Shown here in pieces: positions 24,681 through 33,066 of a stretch of DNA of 64,000 nucleotides (position 1 is the first letter of the stretch; every line of letters begins with the position of its first letter). The stretch covers positions 434,001 to 498,000 of the forward strand of contig CAVWAJ010000009.1 in NCBI GenBank assembly GCA_963752965.1, written 5' to 3'. The position numbers were made by a program, and so were the translations under genes. Source of the stretch: QHXW01 sp963752965 (GTDB taxonomy: Bacteria > Acidobacteriota > Terriglobia > Bryobacterales > Bryobacteraceae). Under the pieces are notes generated by a model, which did not search any database, was not told the DNA's origin, and saw nothing but the letters and a program-made list of their open reading frames with translations.

Positions 24681-26318
24681 TCAGGCGGCAATCCCCAGTT
24701 CGTGAAAGATTTCCTGCATCGCCAGCCGTATGGTCTCATAGTGCCGGTCGATGGGTGCGGAGTTCTGGGTTCCTCGGCTGGGTCGGAGGGGTTGAGCCGC
24801 AGCCAGGATGGGGCGCACGACTTTATCGCGCAGAACCAGCAGTGCGGCCATAACCCGCAGGCCATTCAGCAGAGGTTGGTATCGTCGTGTTTTTCCAACC
24901 TGCTCAACCATCTGTTTTCCTCGGAGCTTTTTCAAGTCGTAGGCGGCATGACGGGGACCATACGCAGATTCGCTTTGCTGCCCCAGAGTGCGGACTTGCT
25001 GCGCCAATTGAGATGCGGTAAAGCCACCGGGAAAAGACGCCAGAGATAAGACCGCTTCCACTACCCAGCGTATCCGTGGTCGGTTGAAATCGATGCCTCC
25101 CACCTTGGTCTTCCCCAACTGCGAGGGCGCCGCCAGTTGTTCCAGAGTGGCATCGCTGAGAAAACACTGGTCCATGCAACCCAGCGTGTCCATAAATCTT
25201 TTTAGGATGCCTTGCAGTTGTGCCACCACCGCAGGAAATTTCTGCAGACTGCATCCACAGGGAAGTTTCTTGACGTTGTGAGCGATGGTCTCCACCCGAA
25301 GTACGCGCTCGCCTTTGGTATAGATCTTTAACGTGAACCAGCCGCAACGCAGCTTGAAAATCGTCAGATCATACTCAGGTCTCTCGAGCACCACTTCCCA
25401 AGCTACCTTCTTCTTTCTCCTCGCTCTGCGCGGTGGACAACGCTTGCTTCCCAGAATGGTCTTGATCTTCTTCACATCCAAAGGACCACGGCTGCGATCG
25501 ATCAGAGCTTGAAACATCTGCTCCATTAACGGCCCCTCACGGAATATCAAGTTTCGGCTGTACTCGATCTGGTAGATGGAATACTGATACTGAAACCGGC
25601 TCCGCTCCTGTTCTTCCAGATCCAAACCGAAGCACAGGCAGGTACTGTAGATCCAACCGTCGCAGACTTGGCGCAGTCGCCCTATAGCCAAGGATTCTGA
25701 CAAGGTATCTGCGATCTTCGCCAAGCCTGCAACATCCACTATATTCGTAAAACAGTTCCCCTCCTTACCAAAATCCAGTCCCGCCTTGCGCGCCTGGCAG
25801 GCTACATACTCGTGCCCATTTAATATGATTTGGGCAGAAAACGGGGGATGCCCGCAGATCTTAATCGTCACATGTCCCCAGTCCGGATCCAGGATATGAA
25901 AGCTATAGTGGTTCACAAATGGCATCGGCTTCTTCCATTCCAGGTGGTGATAGGGATTAACATCCCACACCGGGGCTTGGGCTCGCCCCACCAGAATGAG
26001 AAATAACCCTTGGCTGATTTTTGTCTTCTCTAAGTACTCCTTGGCCATCTGGTGCTTGTCTTCCCCCGGCCGGCAATCCACCACTGGAATCCCATGGGCT
26101 CGGGCATAGCCTCGCAGGCCACGACTGAACCGGCCGGCCAGCCGCATCAGATGGGTCTTATCCAAGGTCTGGTCGCTTCCCGTCAGTTGTCGCCACCACA
26201 ACCGGAATCCACCGGCGCTGTGACCCAAGCCGAAGTATCCATTGAGCAGGATCCGATCTACACAGTCATAACTGCCTACCACAACATCCTGATACAGTCC
26301 GCTTAGTCGATCGCTCAT
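24681..26318 (-). CDS. Unrecognised 545-residue protein of the IS-like element, putative transposase
   Basis: I do not recognise the family. The ATG at 26318 (MSDRLSGLYQDVVVGSYD) is preceded by AAGG and is a better start than a TTG 15 codons upstream. The N-terminal third has an acidic/basic motif (VVDCRPGEDKHQMAKEYL); the middle has a conserved-looking SFHILDPDWGHVTIKICGHPPF and NGHEYVACQARKAGL; a basic stretch (PPRRARRKKK) near residue 295 could bind DNA. The last third has a winged-helix-like segment (GFTASQLAQQVRT...AAYDLKKLRGKQMV). Its position as the only gene between terminal inverted repeats makes a transposase-like role likely. No DDE or tyrosine recombinase motif can be placed with confidence. 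It could alternatively be an endonuclease-type enzyme. Confidence 0.6.
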   Translation of the reverse strand: MSDRLSGLYQDVVVGSYDCVDRILLNGYFGLGHSAGGFRLWWRQLTGSDQTLDKTHLMRLAGRFSRGLRGYARAHGIPVVDCRPGEDKHQMAKEYLEKTKISQGLFLILVGRAQAPVWDVNPYHHLEWKKPMPFVNHYSFHILDPDWGHVTIKICGHPPFSAQIILNGHEYVACQARKAGLDFGKEGNCFTNIVDVAGLAKIADTLSESLAIGRLRQVCDGWIYSTCLCFGLDLEEQERSRFQYQYSIYQIEYSRNLIFREGPLMEQMFQALIDRSRGPLDVKKIKTILGSKRCPPRRARRKKKVAWEVVLERPEYDLTIFKLRCGWFTLKIYTKGERVLRVETIAHNVKKLPCGCSLQKFPAVVAQLQGILKRFMDTLGCMDQCFLSDATLEQLAAPSQLGKTKVGGIDFNRPRIRWVVEAVLSLASFPGGFTASQLAQQVRTLGQQSESAYGPRHAAYDLKKLRGKQMVEQVGKTRRYQPLLNGLRVMAALLVLRDKVVRPILAAAQPLRPSRGTQNSAPIDRHYETIRLAMQEIFHELGIAA

Positions 26319-26382
26319 GCAGTGCACCTTACTCGCACAATCGTACAACTCCCTGCTTTGCAACTGCCCCCCGCGGGGGCCA

Positions 26383-26410
26383 CTTTTTCGCAGCCCAGTC
26401 TGCGAAAAAG
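26383..26410. other. Perfect hairpin in the leader of the IS-like element's gene
   Basis: An 11-base perfect inverted repeat (CTTTTTCGCAG and its complement, 6-base loop) lies 65 bases upstream of the gene's ATG, next to a C/G palindrome (CCCCCGCGGGGG). It would form a strong hairpin in the 5' untranslated RNA and, read from outside, could act as a terminator against read-through or in translation control. Confidence 0.6.
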
Positions 26411-26499
26411 CCTACAATGTTACAACCCGACATCATCCCAGGAGCCTATCGCCACTTAACGCAGGTTGCCAAGTCGTTGATCTGCCTGATTCGGCAGCT

Positions 26500-26524
26500 G
26501 GATGGATTTTTGGCGAACCACAGG
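26500..26524 (-). repeat. Right terminal inverted repeat of the unclassified IS-like element
   Basis: Reverse complement of the left repeat with one mismatch. It directly abuts the truncated minus strand gene remnant at 26525-26778. Confidence 0.8.
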
Positions 26525-26778
26525 ATGGTGCAGAGATCGACCACCATCGAGTGAAAACTCCACTCGAACCAGCGATCGAAGCCGTCCAGATCCGCCGGCT
26601 CGGCACGAGGAATGCGCACCGTATCACCCGTCGACTTGCTCTTCGAAACCTGGCCGCACGCCTCTTCCCGATACTTGCGGGCCTCTTCCTCGTTCTCAGA
26701 TTCCGGAAGCAGATAAAACGTCGGCTCTCGCCGGAGATCTTCCAGACTCAACTCGTTGTTCGATGGATCCGCCCGATG
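26525..26778 (-). pseudogene. Gene fragment of unknown family trapped between two element ends
   Basis: The minus strand encodes about 84 residues, including SLEDLRREPTFYLLPESE, then EEEARKYREEACGQV and FDRWFEWSFHSMVVDL. The composition and the FHSMVVDL ending look like a small, uncharacterised conserved protein, but I cannot name it. Both ends are cut: upstream by a repeat end at 26779 and downstream by the right repeat of the IS-like element at 26524, so neither the start nor the C-terminus remains. Confidence 0.55.
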
Positions 26779-26810
26779 CTATGGTTCGCCAAAAACCCAA
26801 AACCGGCCAC
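26779..26810 (+). repeat. Diverged third copy of the IS-like terminal repeat
   Basis: The sequence CTATGGTTCGCCAAAAACCC and the following AAAACCGGCC resemble the left repeat at 24541 (CTGTGGTTCGCCAATAATCC then ATCCCGGCCC). It points rightwards like a left end. No matching right end was found before the GH9 gene, so it is likely a solo remnant of a related element. Confidence 0.45.
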
Positions 26811-26921
26811 TGATGATCACTGGAGGAAGGGGGCCAGCGTGGAACACCCGCCTAACATTCGTTGCTGGCGCTGACGATGCACTCCCATCGTCTTCAAAAG
26901 CAATGGAGGTCACCACTCAGC

Positions 26922-29825
26922 TCAGTGCTCCCAAGCAGCGCCCGCCACTTCCTTTCGTGACGAAAGCTCATCATCCGGTAGGACCACAGCTATCCAAGCC
27001 GAATCCAACGTGCCGATCCGGCCTCGCCACTCCAGTGTGCCCGTACTTCCGGACCGGAGGACCAGCTCTTTTTCGAGAACGCCGACCGTTAAATTGTCCG
27101 CACGAAGGGTGAACCGATGGCTGCCACTGCCCCGTGCCGTCACTTTAATCGTTACGTCTCCTGAGCTGGAGGTCTCATTGGAAAGCTGGAAGCTCAGCAG
27201 CCGGCCGGGGCGCAGGTCCAAATTGTATCTTGCCGTCGGCAGGAAGGTCAGCGTCCGCTCTTCCCCTTTGCACCGCACAATGTATTCCCCCTCCGGCAGC
27301 ATGGTCCGGAAGTGCCCGGTGGCCGGATCCGGCTTGACTTCCATCGCTTGCTTGGTGGCTGTCTCATCAAACTCGACCAGCGAATTTGCCTGTCCTTCGA
27401 CTAGCGCTGGACCGGCCAAGTCCCGCATGAGAAACATCCAGCGGGCAACCGTGTTTTCCCATACCTCCTTGTAAGTCCAGGTATTCTGAACGGGCCAGTA
27501 AGGCACGTCGTTGTCACCGCGCGTCTGTATGCCTACGGGAATCGCCCCCACTATGTCACCGGAGGATGGTGTATAGAGGGGCGCAAAATCGTACCCTTCG
27601 CCCCACATGGTGCTCTGTGAGAATGGGTTCCGTCCAATCACCCACTCGAGCTGCTGCTGCGAAAGCTGCGCCAAGTCCAGGTCTCCGCGCAGATGTGCGG
27701 CCTTCACCAGCGCCTGAGTCTGCGACAAGACCGTGCCGTTGTTCCCGCGGTAATCCATCCACACGGGAAACAACCGCAGGTAATGCCCTGCCCCCAGCGG
27801 GATGCCGTTGAGCACCTGCTTCCGAAACGACTCACGCCGGCTCTCGGGTACCTGCAGGTACTCGTCGTCTTGGTAGATCGAAGAGGGCAGCATACCGTAA
27901 GGCTCTGTATACGTGGCCATGGTCTTCAGGTACTGGGAATGCAGTGCCACAGCGGAGTACCATTTCATCCAATCGGGATGGTTGGGGAACGCGTTGCAAA
28001 GCTCGGCCAGGGCGATGATGGGCGCCTGCTCGCGGCCGTAGTGGCAGTAGTGCAGAATACGGTCTTTTCCGGGAGCCGTGTAAAAGAAGCCGGTCAGAGG
28101 AGTGCTCCATTCCGGCACCTTCCGTTGCTGCGAACCCAGAATAACCCGGGCCAGTTCAATCGCTTCGTCTGCGTAAAGCTGGTCGCCCGTCTCTCGAAAC
28201 AACTCCACTGAAGCCAGGACGCCCAGTGATGCCGGTTCATGCACCACACCAGCCGAATCGAACGAGACTCGATAGCGGTCTTTGGAAGCCGCACCGGCCT
28301 CGGGCATCCCCGCCACCGCGAACCTCCAGTCCGCCTCTGCCATTTTCAGACAATAGGCAGCGAGCCGGGGGTCACTGTTCTTCAGCACGCGATGGGCAAT
28401 GGCTTCAGTGGCAGAAGCCGAGAAATTCACAAGGGGGGTATTGGTGGCCGTTACGATGACGTCATCGTAGTCGCCGAGAATCCCGTTGGTCCTGCGGCTG
28501 TTCACGGAGCCCGCGTCGCGGTAGCCGTCGCCGAAGCTGGTCTTCAGAACAAAGTCCAGCCCCCACCGGCCTTCTTCCAACAGGCGCTCGTACAACTCAG
28601 GATCTTCATCCCTGGCGCGTAACCGCTCGGCCAGGCTGAACATCGAGTACGTGATTTCGGCAGTGCCGGGGAAGCCTTGGGTGAGATCGCCGGCATCATG
28701 CCATCCGCCGTTGATGACAATCCGTTTGTCGCCGTGCACGGCCTGCCAGTCGCGGTGACAGATGCCGTGAACACCCGGGATTGCCATTCCACAACGCTCG
28801 GAGTAGAAAAAGTTGAGTGCTTTCCATATCGTCTCACGCCACACATTGGGATCGATGCGGAACGAACGGGTGACGGTCCCACCAGCTTCCAGAACGTAGG
28901 AACCCGTGCGCCGGATCTCGGAGAAGTCAATGAACTGGAAGCTCCCCAAGTGCGTCTGGACGGTTTGAATGGGCTTGGACAGTACCGTCTCCCCGGTCTC
29001 CTGGTCGATCAACCGGAATTCCCTGGCGTTCAGTCCGTTGGCGACTGCGGTCTTCCGCGCTCCGGATTGGTAGCCCGTGTGGCTGAAGGAGATTCGCCCT
29101 GGCCATACTTCCCAGCCCTCGATATAATCCGGCTCCACTCGCTCCAGTTCCAGGCGGTCGAAGTAATATGTGGCGGTATCGGCAGCCTCGGGCTCGTTAC
29201 CGGAAATCCCGTGAGAGATCCGTAGTCCGGTAACCTTGTCACGGGCCACGTTGCCGATCTCCCAGACCACGTGGTTCCACTCGTGATTTCGCAAGATAAT
29301 GCTGTGGTCGCCCTCTTGCCCAAAAGCTGCAGGCAATTTCTCGACGCCATCATTCTGAAGCTGGAGGCCCAGGGCAGTCACGTAGAAACCGGGGCAATCC
29401 GGACGGATCCATATCGAGATGCGGTTGAACTTCCGCCAGTCCTCACCATCGAACAGCCGGATGATGCCGGAACTACCCCACCCTCGGCCGGTAACCGGGC
29501 CAGGCTTATCCACTTTGGTGGGCATACGCAGCCGAAGCGACTGGCCTCCGTCGCGCGACGCCTCTCTGGTGAGCACCATTTCGGCGAGCACTTGGCTCGA
29601 CCGAGTCACCTGAGACTGAGTGCGAGCGTCTACAATCGCCGCTGGACCGTTCGTGAAGGCGGTCCACTTGTCCAGGCTCTCCATGTCGTCTAACAACCGG
29701 CTCTCCAGTACCTTCTTATTGGCCCATCGGTAGGCCGCCGAATCCTGAAAGTTCGCCACCATAGGTGCGCGCTCGCCGGCTAGCAAAGTAATTCCAAATA
29801 TGAACACTAGTGCCCACAGTTTCAT
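26922..29825 (-). CDS. Glycoside hydrolase family 9 enzyme with Ig-like N-domain
   Basis: A 967-residue secreted enzyme; the ATG at 29825 gives a signal peptide (MKLWALVFIFGITLLAGERA). Residues about 30-250 look like a carbohydrate-binding beta domain, followed by the N-terminal Ig-like domain of GH9 (RISFSHTGYQSGARKTA...SYVLEAGG) and the (alpha/alpha)6 catalytic domain from about 340. The DAGD motif with Asp377 and Asp380, which position the catalytic water, is in INGGWHDAGDL; NPFSQSTMWGEGYDF near the end is typical of GH9. A C-terminal Ig-like region follows. GH9 contains cellulases and also exo-beta-glucosaminidases; the GH2 and GH84 neighbours favour the latter, which is inference. A paralogue lies at 52545-55457. 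Confidence 0.88.
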   Translation of the reverse strand: MKLWALVFIFGITLLAGERAPMVANFQDSAAYRWANKKVLESRLLDDMESLDKWTAFTNGPAAIVDARTQSQVTRSSQVLAEMVLTREASRDGGQSLRLRMPTKVDKPGPVTGRGWGSSGIIRLFDGEDWRKFNRISIWIRPDCPGFYVTALGLQLQNDGVEKLPAAFGQEGDHSIILRNHEWNHVVWEIGNVARDKVTGLRISHGISGNEPEAADTATYYFDRLELERVEPDYIEGWEVWPGRISFSHTGYQSGARKTAVANGLNAREFRLIDQETGETVLSKPIQTVQTHLGSFQFIDFSEIRRTGSYVLEAGGTVTRSFRIDPNVWRETIWKALNFFYSERCGMAIPGVHGICHRDWQAVHGDKRIVINGGWHDAGDLTQGFPGTAEITYSMFSLAERLRARDEDPELYERLLEEGRWGLDFVLKTSFGDGYRDAGSVNSRRTNGILGDYDDVIVTATNTPLVNFSASATEAIAHRVLKNSDPRLAAYCLKMAEADWRFAVAGMPEAGAASKDRYRVSFDSAGVVHEPASLGVLASVELFRETGDQLYADEAIELARVILGSQQRKVPEWSTPLTGFFYTAPGKDRILHYCHYGREQAPIIALAELCNAFPNHPDWMKWYSAVALHSQYLKTMATYTEPYGMLPSSIYQDDEYLQVPESRRESFRKQVLNGIPLGAGHYLRLFPVWMDYRGNNGTVLSQTQALVKAAHLRGDLDLAQLSQQQLEWVIGRNPFSQSTMWGEGYDFAPLYTPSSGDIVGAIPVGIQTRGDNDVPYWPVQNTWTYKEVWENTVARWMFLMRDLAGPALVEGQANSLVEFDETATKQAMEVKPDPATGHFRTMLPEGEYIVRCKGEERTLTFLPTARYNLDLRPGRLLSFQLSNETSSSGDVTIKVTARGSGSHRFTLRADNLTVGVLEKELVLRSGSTGTLEWRGRIGTLDSAWIAVVLPDDELSSRKEVAGAAWEH

Positions 29826-30126
29826 CGTGTTTCTCCCACGTCGCGAATCGACACGCTGCAACCCTCGTTGCCCATTCGTGTGGCCATCGCCGGGCTCTTC
29901 CACATCCACGGAATACCCCCACCAGTTCGGCGATTTTCAGCGCGGGCGGGATCTTGGCGGTTCCGGTATCCCATCCACCGATACCTGTGGCCCTGTCGCC
30001 GAACCTGATTCATTCCATGCGGCAGCCCGCAGGCAGAACCTCATGGTTGGTCAGTTTCAGCAGAGCCAATCGCTCACGCGAAGGGTTCATCCCGCAGCCA
30101 GGCGTCCTGCAAAACGCTGGGACGGC
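29826..30126. other. Intergenic stretch between GH2 and GH9 genes, nothing recognised
   Basis: A 301-base gap between two minus strand glycosidase genes. It probably includes the GH9 leader and promoter. No open frame with a recognisable domain, repeat or strong hairpin was found by eye. Confidence 0.4.
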
Positions 30127-32760
30127 TCACTGCGTGACGAGCCGTCTGACGTTCCACCCCTCGACCTCCACAACTGGGGTAGCCTTCCCCAAGTCGTTTG
30201 CCGAGTAAGTCGCTGTAACCTCCCTTTTCTCTCCGGGCAACAACGAAAAGTAATTATCCTGCCACAGTACAGGCAGAATCTCTTCGCCATCGGTGCTGCG
30301 GTTCACCTTCAAGCGCACCGCGAAGGCGAGACTCCGGTTGGGGTTCTCGACCGTCACCCGCGTTAGACCATCGGCGGCACGTACTTCCGAAACGCTTGCG
30401 AGGCGAAGCTCGACCTGCGGAAGCGTGTTGAGCGAGTCCATCGCGGCAAACGACTTCGTCGGCGTGTGGTACCAGTCCCCGTTTTGCCACTCGAGTTCGT
30501 CCGGCTTTGTCGAAAGCCAGTAAAAGTTCGAACTGACCAGCGCACCGGAAGCATCATTAAGTGTCAAATGGAGGAAGTAGGCCGTGCTCAGACCCTCGAT
30601 CTGTGGAACCGTCAAGACTCGCGTGCTGCTATCCGGCGTGAGGTCGGCCCGCGCCTCCTTCACGAACTTGATGGTCATGTCCAGGTTGTAGACCCGCGCT
30701 GTGACCTTCATGCTGGGGAAGGCAGTATAGAAGGAGTTCACGATCACCACTGAAGCGTCGTCGTACGAGTACTGCACGTGCAGCGGCTCGCAGGCCTTTT
30801 TCGCCCCGAAGTACGAGCCGCCAGGCCGCAGGTACCAGTCGTAGAGGTGCCAGATCATCGAGGGCCACGCGTTGTTCAGCATCCATCCGATCACGCCGGT
30901 CGAAGTATATTTGTTGCGGCCGAACGCCTCAAACATGGCGCGATGTCCTTCATAGGCGAGCACCTGAGCCTTCTGTGTGTACTCCTCAAGGCTCTTTGCA
31001 GGCCCATATCGCCGGTCTAAGGCTTCGGTGAATAGGTCCAGGTCCTTAAAGACCCCCCCGCCAGCGTGAAAACTCCACCACGAATCGATGGGCCACCAGT
31101 GCTCCCGCGGCAGCATGCGCCGGATACTCTCGATTGGTGGCACGGCCGGCCCAGGACCAGTCTCCGTATTGAAGCCGGACGCGCCCCCCGCAGTCTTGTC
31201 CAGCAACCAATAAGAAGGCGCCACGTAGTCGTACGGTCCGGTCATTTTGACACCGGTCTCGCCGGTAACAGAGGTGGGTTTCTGTGAGGCGGAGGAATGA
31301 GATGGGTTGGGCCAGTTCTGCTCCTTCAGGATCTCGAGGTACATCTTCTCGACATCCGGCGGAGGTGGACCATCGCTGCCGTTCATCCAATCGAACAGCG
31401 ACGCATGACTGCGCAGGCGGCGAATCTGGTCTTTGAGTGACGCGGCCGCCACGACGCGATTCTCGTCGTCCCACCTCTCCCATCTCTCCCAGTAGTCGCA
31501 GCAACTCCAGCCGGCAAGTACCAGAATTCCGTACTCGTCACAGAGGTCGAGGAAGTGATCGTCCGTGAGCTTGCCTTCCAGACGGATGGCGTTGAGGTTC
31601 ATGTCGCGAACGTACTTCAGCTCGGCTTCCTGACGCTCCGGCGTGCTACGCAGCAGCATGTCGAAGGTGTAGCCGGCGCCCCGCACCAGAATGTTCTTGC
31701 CGTTGATGTGGAAGAGGCGGTGATGCTGGCTATCGACCTCCGAAGTTACTTCTCGGATGCCGAACCGGATGCTGGCCGCATCGGAAACCTTGCCGGCAAC
31801 CTGGAACTCAATGTCCAGCCGGTAGAGATTCTGCGGACCGACCTGCGCGGGCCACCACAGAAGCGGGTTAGAGAACTGCAACTGCGGAAATGCATCCGGG
31901 GTGAACGTCACCACGCGCGTCTCCCGTGGAGCGAGGCGCACACGCTGAGAGACTTCGATTTGGCCGATGGATCCTTTCAGGATGCCATCGATGGCGCGTG
32001 TTTCGGCGTTCCTTAGCTCGGCCGTGACCGTAAGCCGCGCTTGGTCGGTGGCGGGGAGGTTCAGCTCCGTGATGACATGCGGAAAGCGCACCGCCACCGG
32101 GCCGCTGGCCACCAGTGAGACATCGCGCCAGATGCCCATATTCTTGTCGGGCGGTTGCGGGTTCCAGTCCACGAAGGTAATCCCCAGTTCACTACCAAGC
32201 TGTGGAAAGACCTCTACTGCCAAGGTATTGACTGCCCCTACCTGCGAGGCGCCTGTCACGTCGAACTCAAAAAGGCGCCACGCACCGACCATCTTGTCGG
32301 AGGAGGCAATCTGGTAGCCATTCAGCCAGACATTGGCGCGATAGTTGATGCCATCGAACCGCAACCACAAGGTGCGCCCGCGTAGTTCTTCGGGGATCTT
32401 GAACTCGGTGCGATACCACCACGGGACCCTAAAGGGACTGTCTGGCGCCATGGGAAGGGTCGAGAAGTTCATCGATACCGGATAAGTAGCACCGGAGACG
32501 GAACGCAGGTTCATTCCATAGTACGGGTCGCCAAACACATGGTCGTTCACGAGCGCGCTCACGACCGTGGAGGGAAGCGTGGCACGATACCAGCCGCGCG
32601 TACTGAAGCCCGGCGCGGAGATCGCGTTACCGGACGCACGGACATGCTCCGCAGATTCGATCATCCAACTCTCGCGCAAGAGGAGTCTCTCGGTCTCAGC
32701 GGCGGTAGCGAGCTCCGCGGGCAGCGCGAGAACAAACAGCGCGAGCATACCTAGTCTCAT
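30127..32760 (-). CDS. GH2 exo-beta-D-glucosaminidase-like enzyme (CsxA type)
   Basis: An 877-residue secreted glycosidase. The ATG at 32760 (MRLGMLALFVLALPAELATA, signal peptide) has a GGGGGA site upstream; an ATG at 32778 adds six residues. The sugar-binding, Ig-like and TIM-barrel domains of GH2 are in order. The early phrase YPVSMNFSTLPM and SPFRVPWWYRTEF are typical of exo-beta-D-glucosaminidases. The acid/base is Asp463 in FDWMNGSDG, an aspartate instead of the usual GH2 glutamate, and the nucleophile is Glu533 in GFNTETGPG; both match CsxA (Asp469, Glu541). CsxA removes GlcN from the non-reducing end of chitosan oligomers. With GH84 and NagX nearby, amino-sugar polymer use is the best reading. 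Confidence 0.87.
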   Translation of the reverse strand: MRLGMLALFVLALPAELATAAETERLLLRESWMIESAEHVRASGNAISAPGFSTRGWYRATLPSTVVSALVNDHVFGDPYYGMNLRSVSGATYPVSMNFSTLPMAPDSPFRVPWWYRTEFKIPEELRGRTLWLRFDGINYRANVWLNGYQIASSDKMVGAWRLFEFDVTGASQVGAVNTLAVEVFPQLGSELGITFVDWNPQPPDKNMGIWRDVSLVASGPVAVRFPHVITELNLPATDQARLTVTAELRNAETRAIDGILKGSIGQIEVSQRVRLAPRETRVVTFTPDAFPQLQFSNPLLWWPAQVGPQNLYRLDIEFQVAGKVSDAASIRFGIREVTSEVDSQHHRLFHINGKNILVRGAGYTFDMLLRSTPERQEAELKYVRDMNLNAIRLEGKLTDDHFLDLCDEYGILVLAGWSCCDYWERWERWDDENRVVAAASLKDQIRRLRSHASLFDWMNGSDGPPPPDVEKMYLEILKEQNWPNPSHSSASQKPTSVTGETGVKMTGPYDYVAPSYWLLDKTAGGASGFNTETGPGPAVPPIESIRRMLPREHWWPIDSWWSFHAGGGVFKDLDLFTEALDRRYGPAKSLEEYTQKAQVLAYEGHRAMFEAFGRNKYTSTGVIGWMLNNAWPSMIWHLYDWYLRPGGSYFGAKKACEPLHVQYSYDDASVVIVNSFYTAFPSMKVTARVYNLDMTIKFVKEARADLTPDSSTRVLTVPQIEGLSTAYFLHLTLNDASGALVSSNFYWLSTKPDELEWQNGDWYHTPTKSFAAMDSLNTLPQVELRLASVSEVRAADGLTRVTVENPNRSLAFAVRLKVNRSTDGEEILPVLWQDNYFSLLPGEKREVTATYSANDLGKATPVVEVEGWNVRRLVTQ

Positions 32761-33021
32761 AAATGTTAAGTCCCCCATTTCGTTCGGTACTCTAGCTGTA
32801 GCTTCTCAGGGCCGCGGCCGGGACGGCGTGGAACTCCCCGTCGGCCACATCCGCTTTCCGGGATTTCAAAGCATCCTGAACTCCTTTAAGGTGGAGCTGA
32901 TCTCCTGCCGCCTGGCGCCGCCGCTGAGTTGGACCGGCCATATACGCAGGCGCGGAAGACCGGACTCGACGCTTACGGCTGGGCAAGCACAACGTCACGC
33001 CAGCAATGCGCTGAGCTCCCT

Positions 33022-33060
33022 CCTGCGGACAGCCCGGTTTTGACCGGCTGCCCGCGCAGG
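33022..33060 (-). terminator. Hairpin just downstream of TonB-dependent receptor gene
   Basis: A nested inverted repeat (outer CCTGCG/CGCAGG, inner CAGCC-CGGT/ACCGGCTG with one bulge) begins 7 bases after the receptor's stop codon on the minus strand. There is no clear T tract, so intrinsic termination is uncertain; RNA 3'-end stabilisation is an alternative. Confidence 0.35.
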
Positions 33061-33066
33061 GCCGAA

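Larger units (their letters stand above)
24540..26524. mobile_element. IS-like element with 25-bp terminal inverted repeats, family not recognised
   Basis: A 1,985-base element bounded by inverted repeats at 24540-24564 and 26500-26524, which match at 24 of 25 positions and begin CCTGTGGTTCGCC. It carries one large minus strand gene (24681-26318) and short noncoding flanks of about 140 and 180 bases. Different gene remnants lie on either side (msrB at left, an unrelated minus strand fragment at right), so an original simple insertion has been altered by deletion or recombination; correspondingly I see no convincing target duplication. The layout of one gene between perfect-looking ends is that of an insertion sequence, but I cannot place it in a known family. 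Confidence 0.7.

Noticed and set aside
24681..26318. Element gene as an IS4, IS5 or IS66 transposase
   Set aside because: None of the usual motifs of these families (YREK, DDE spacing, TnpB/TnpC accessory genes) could be found.
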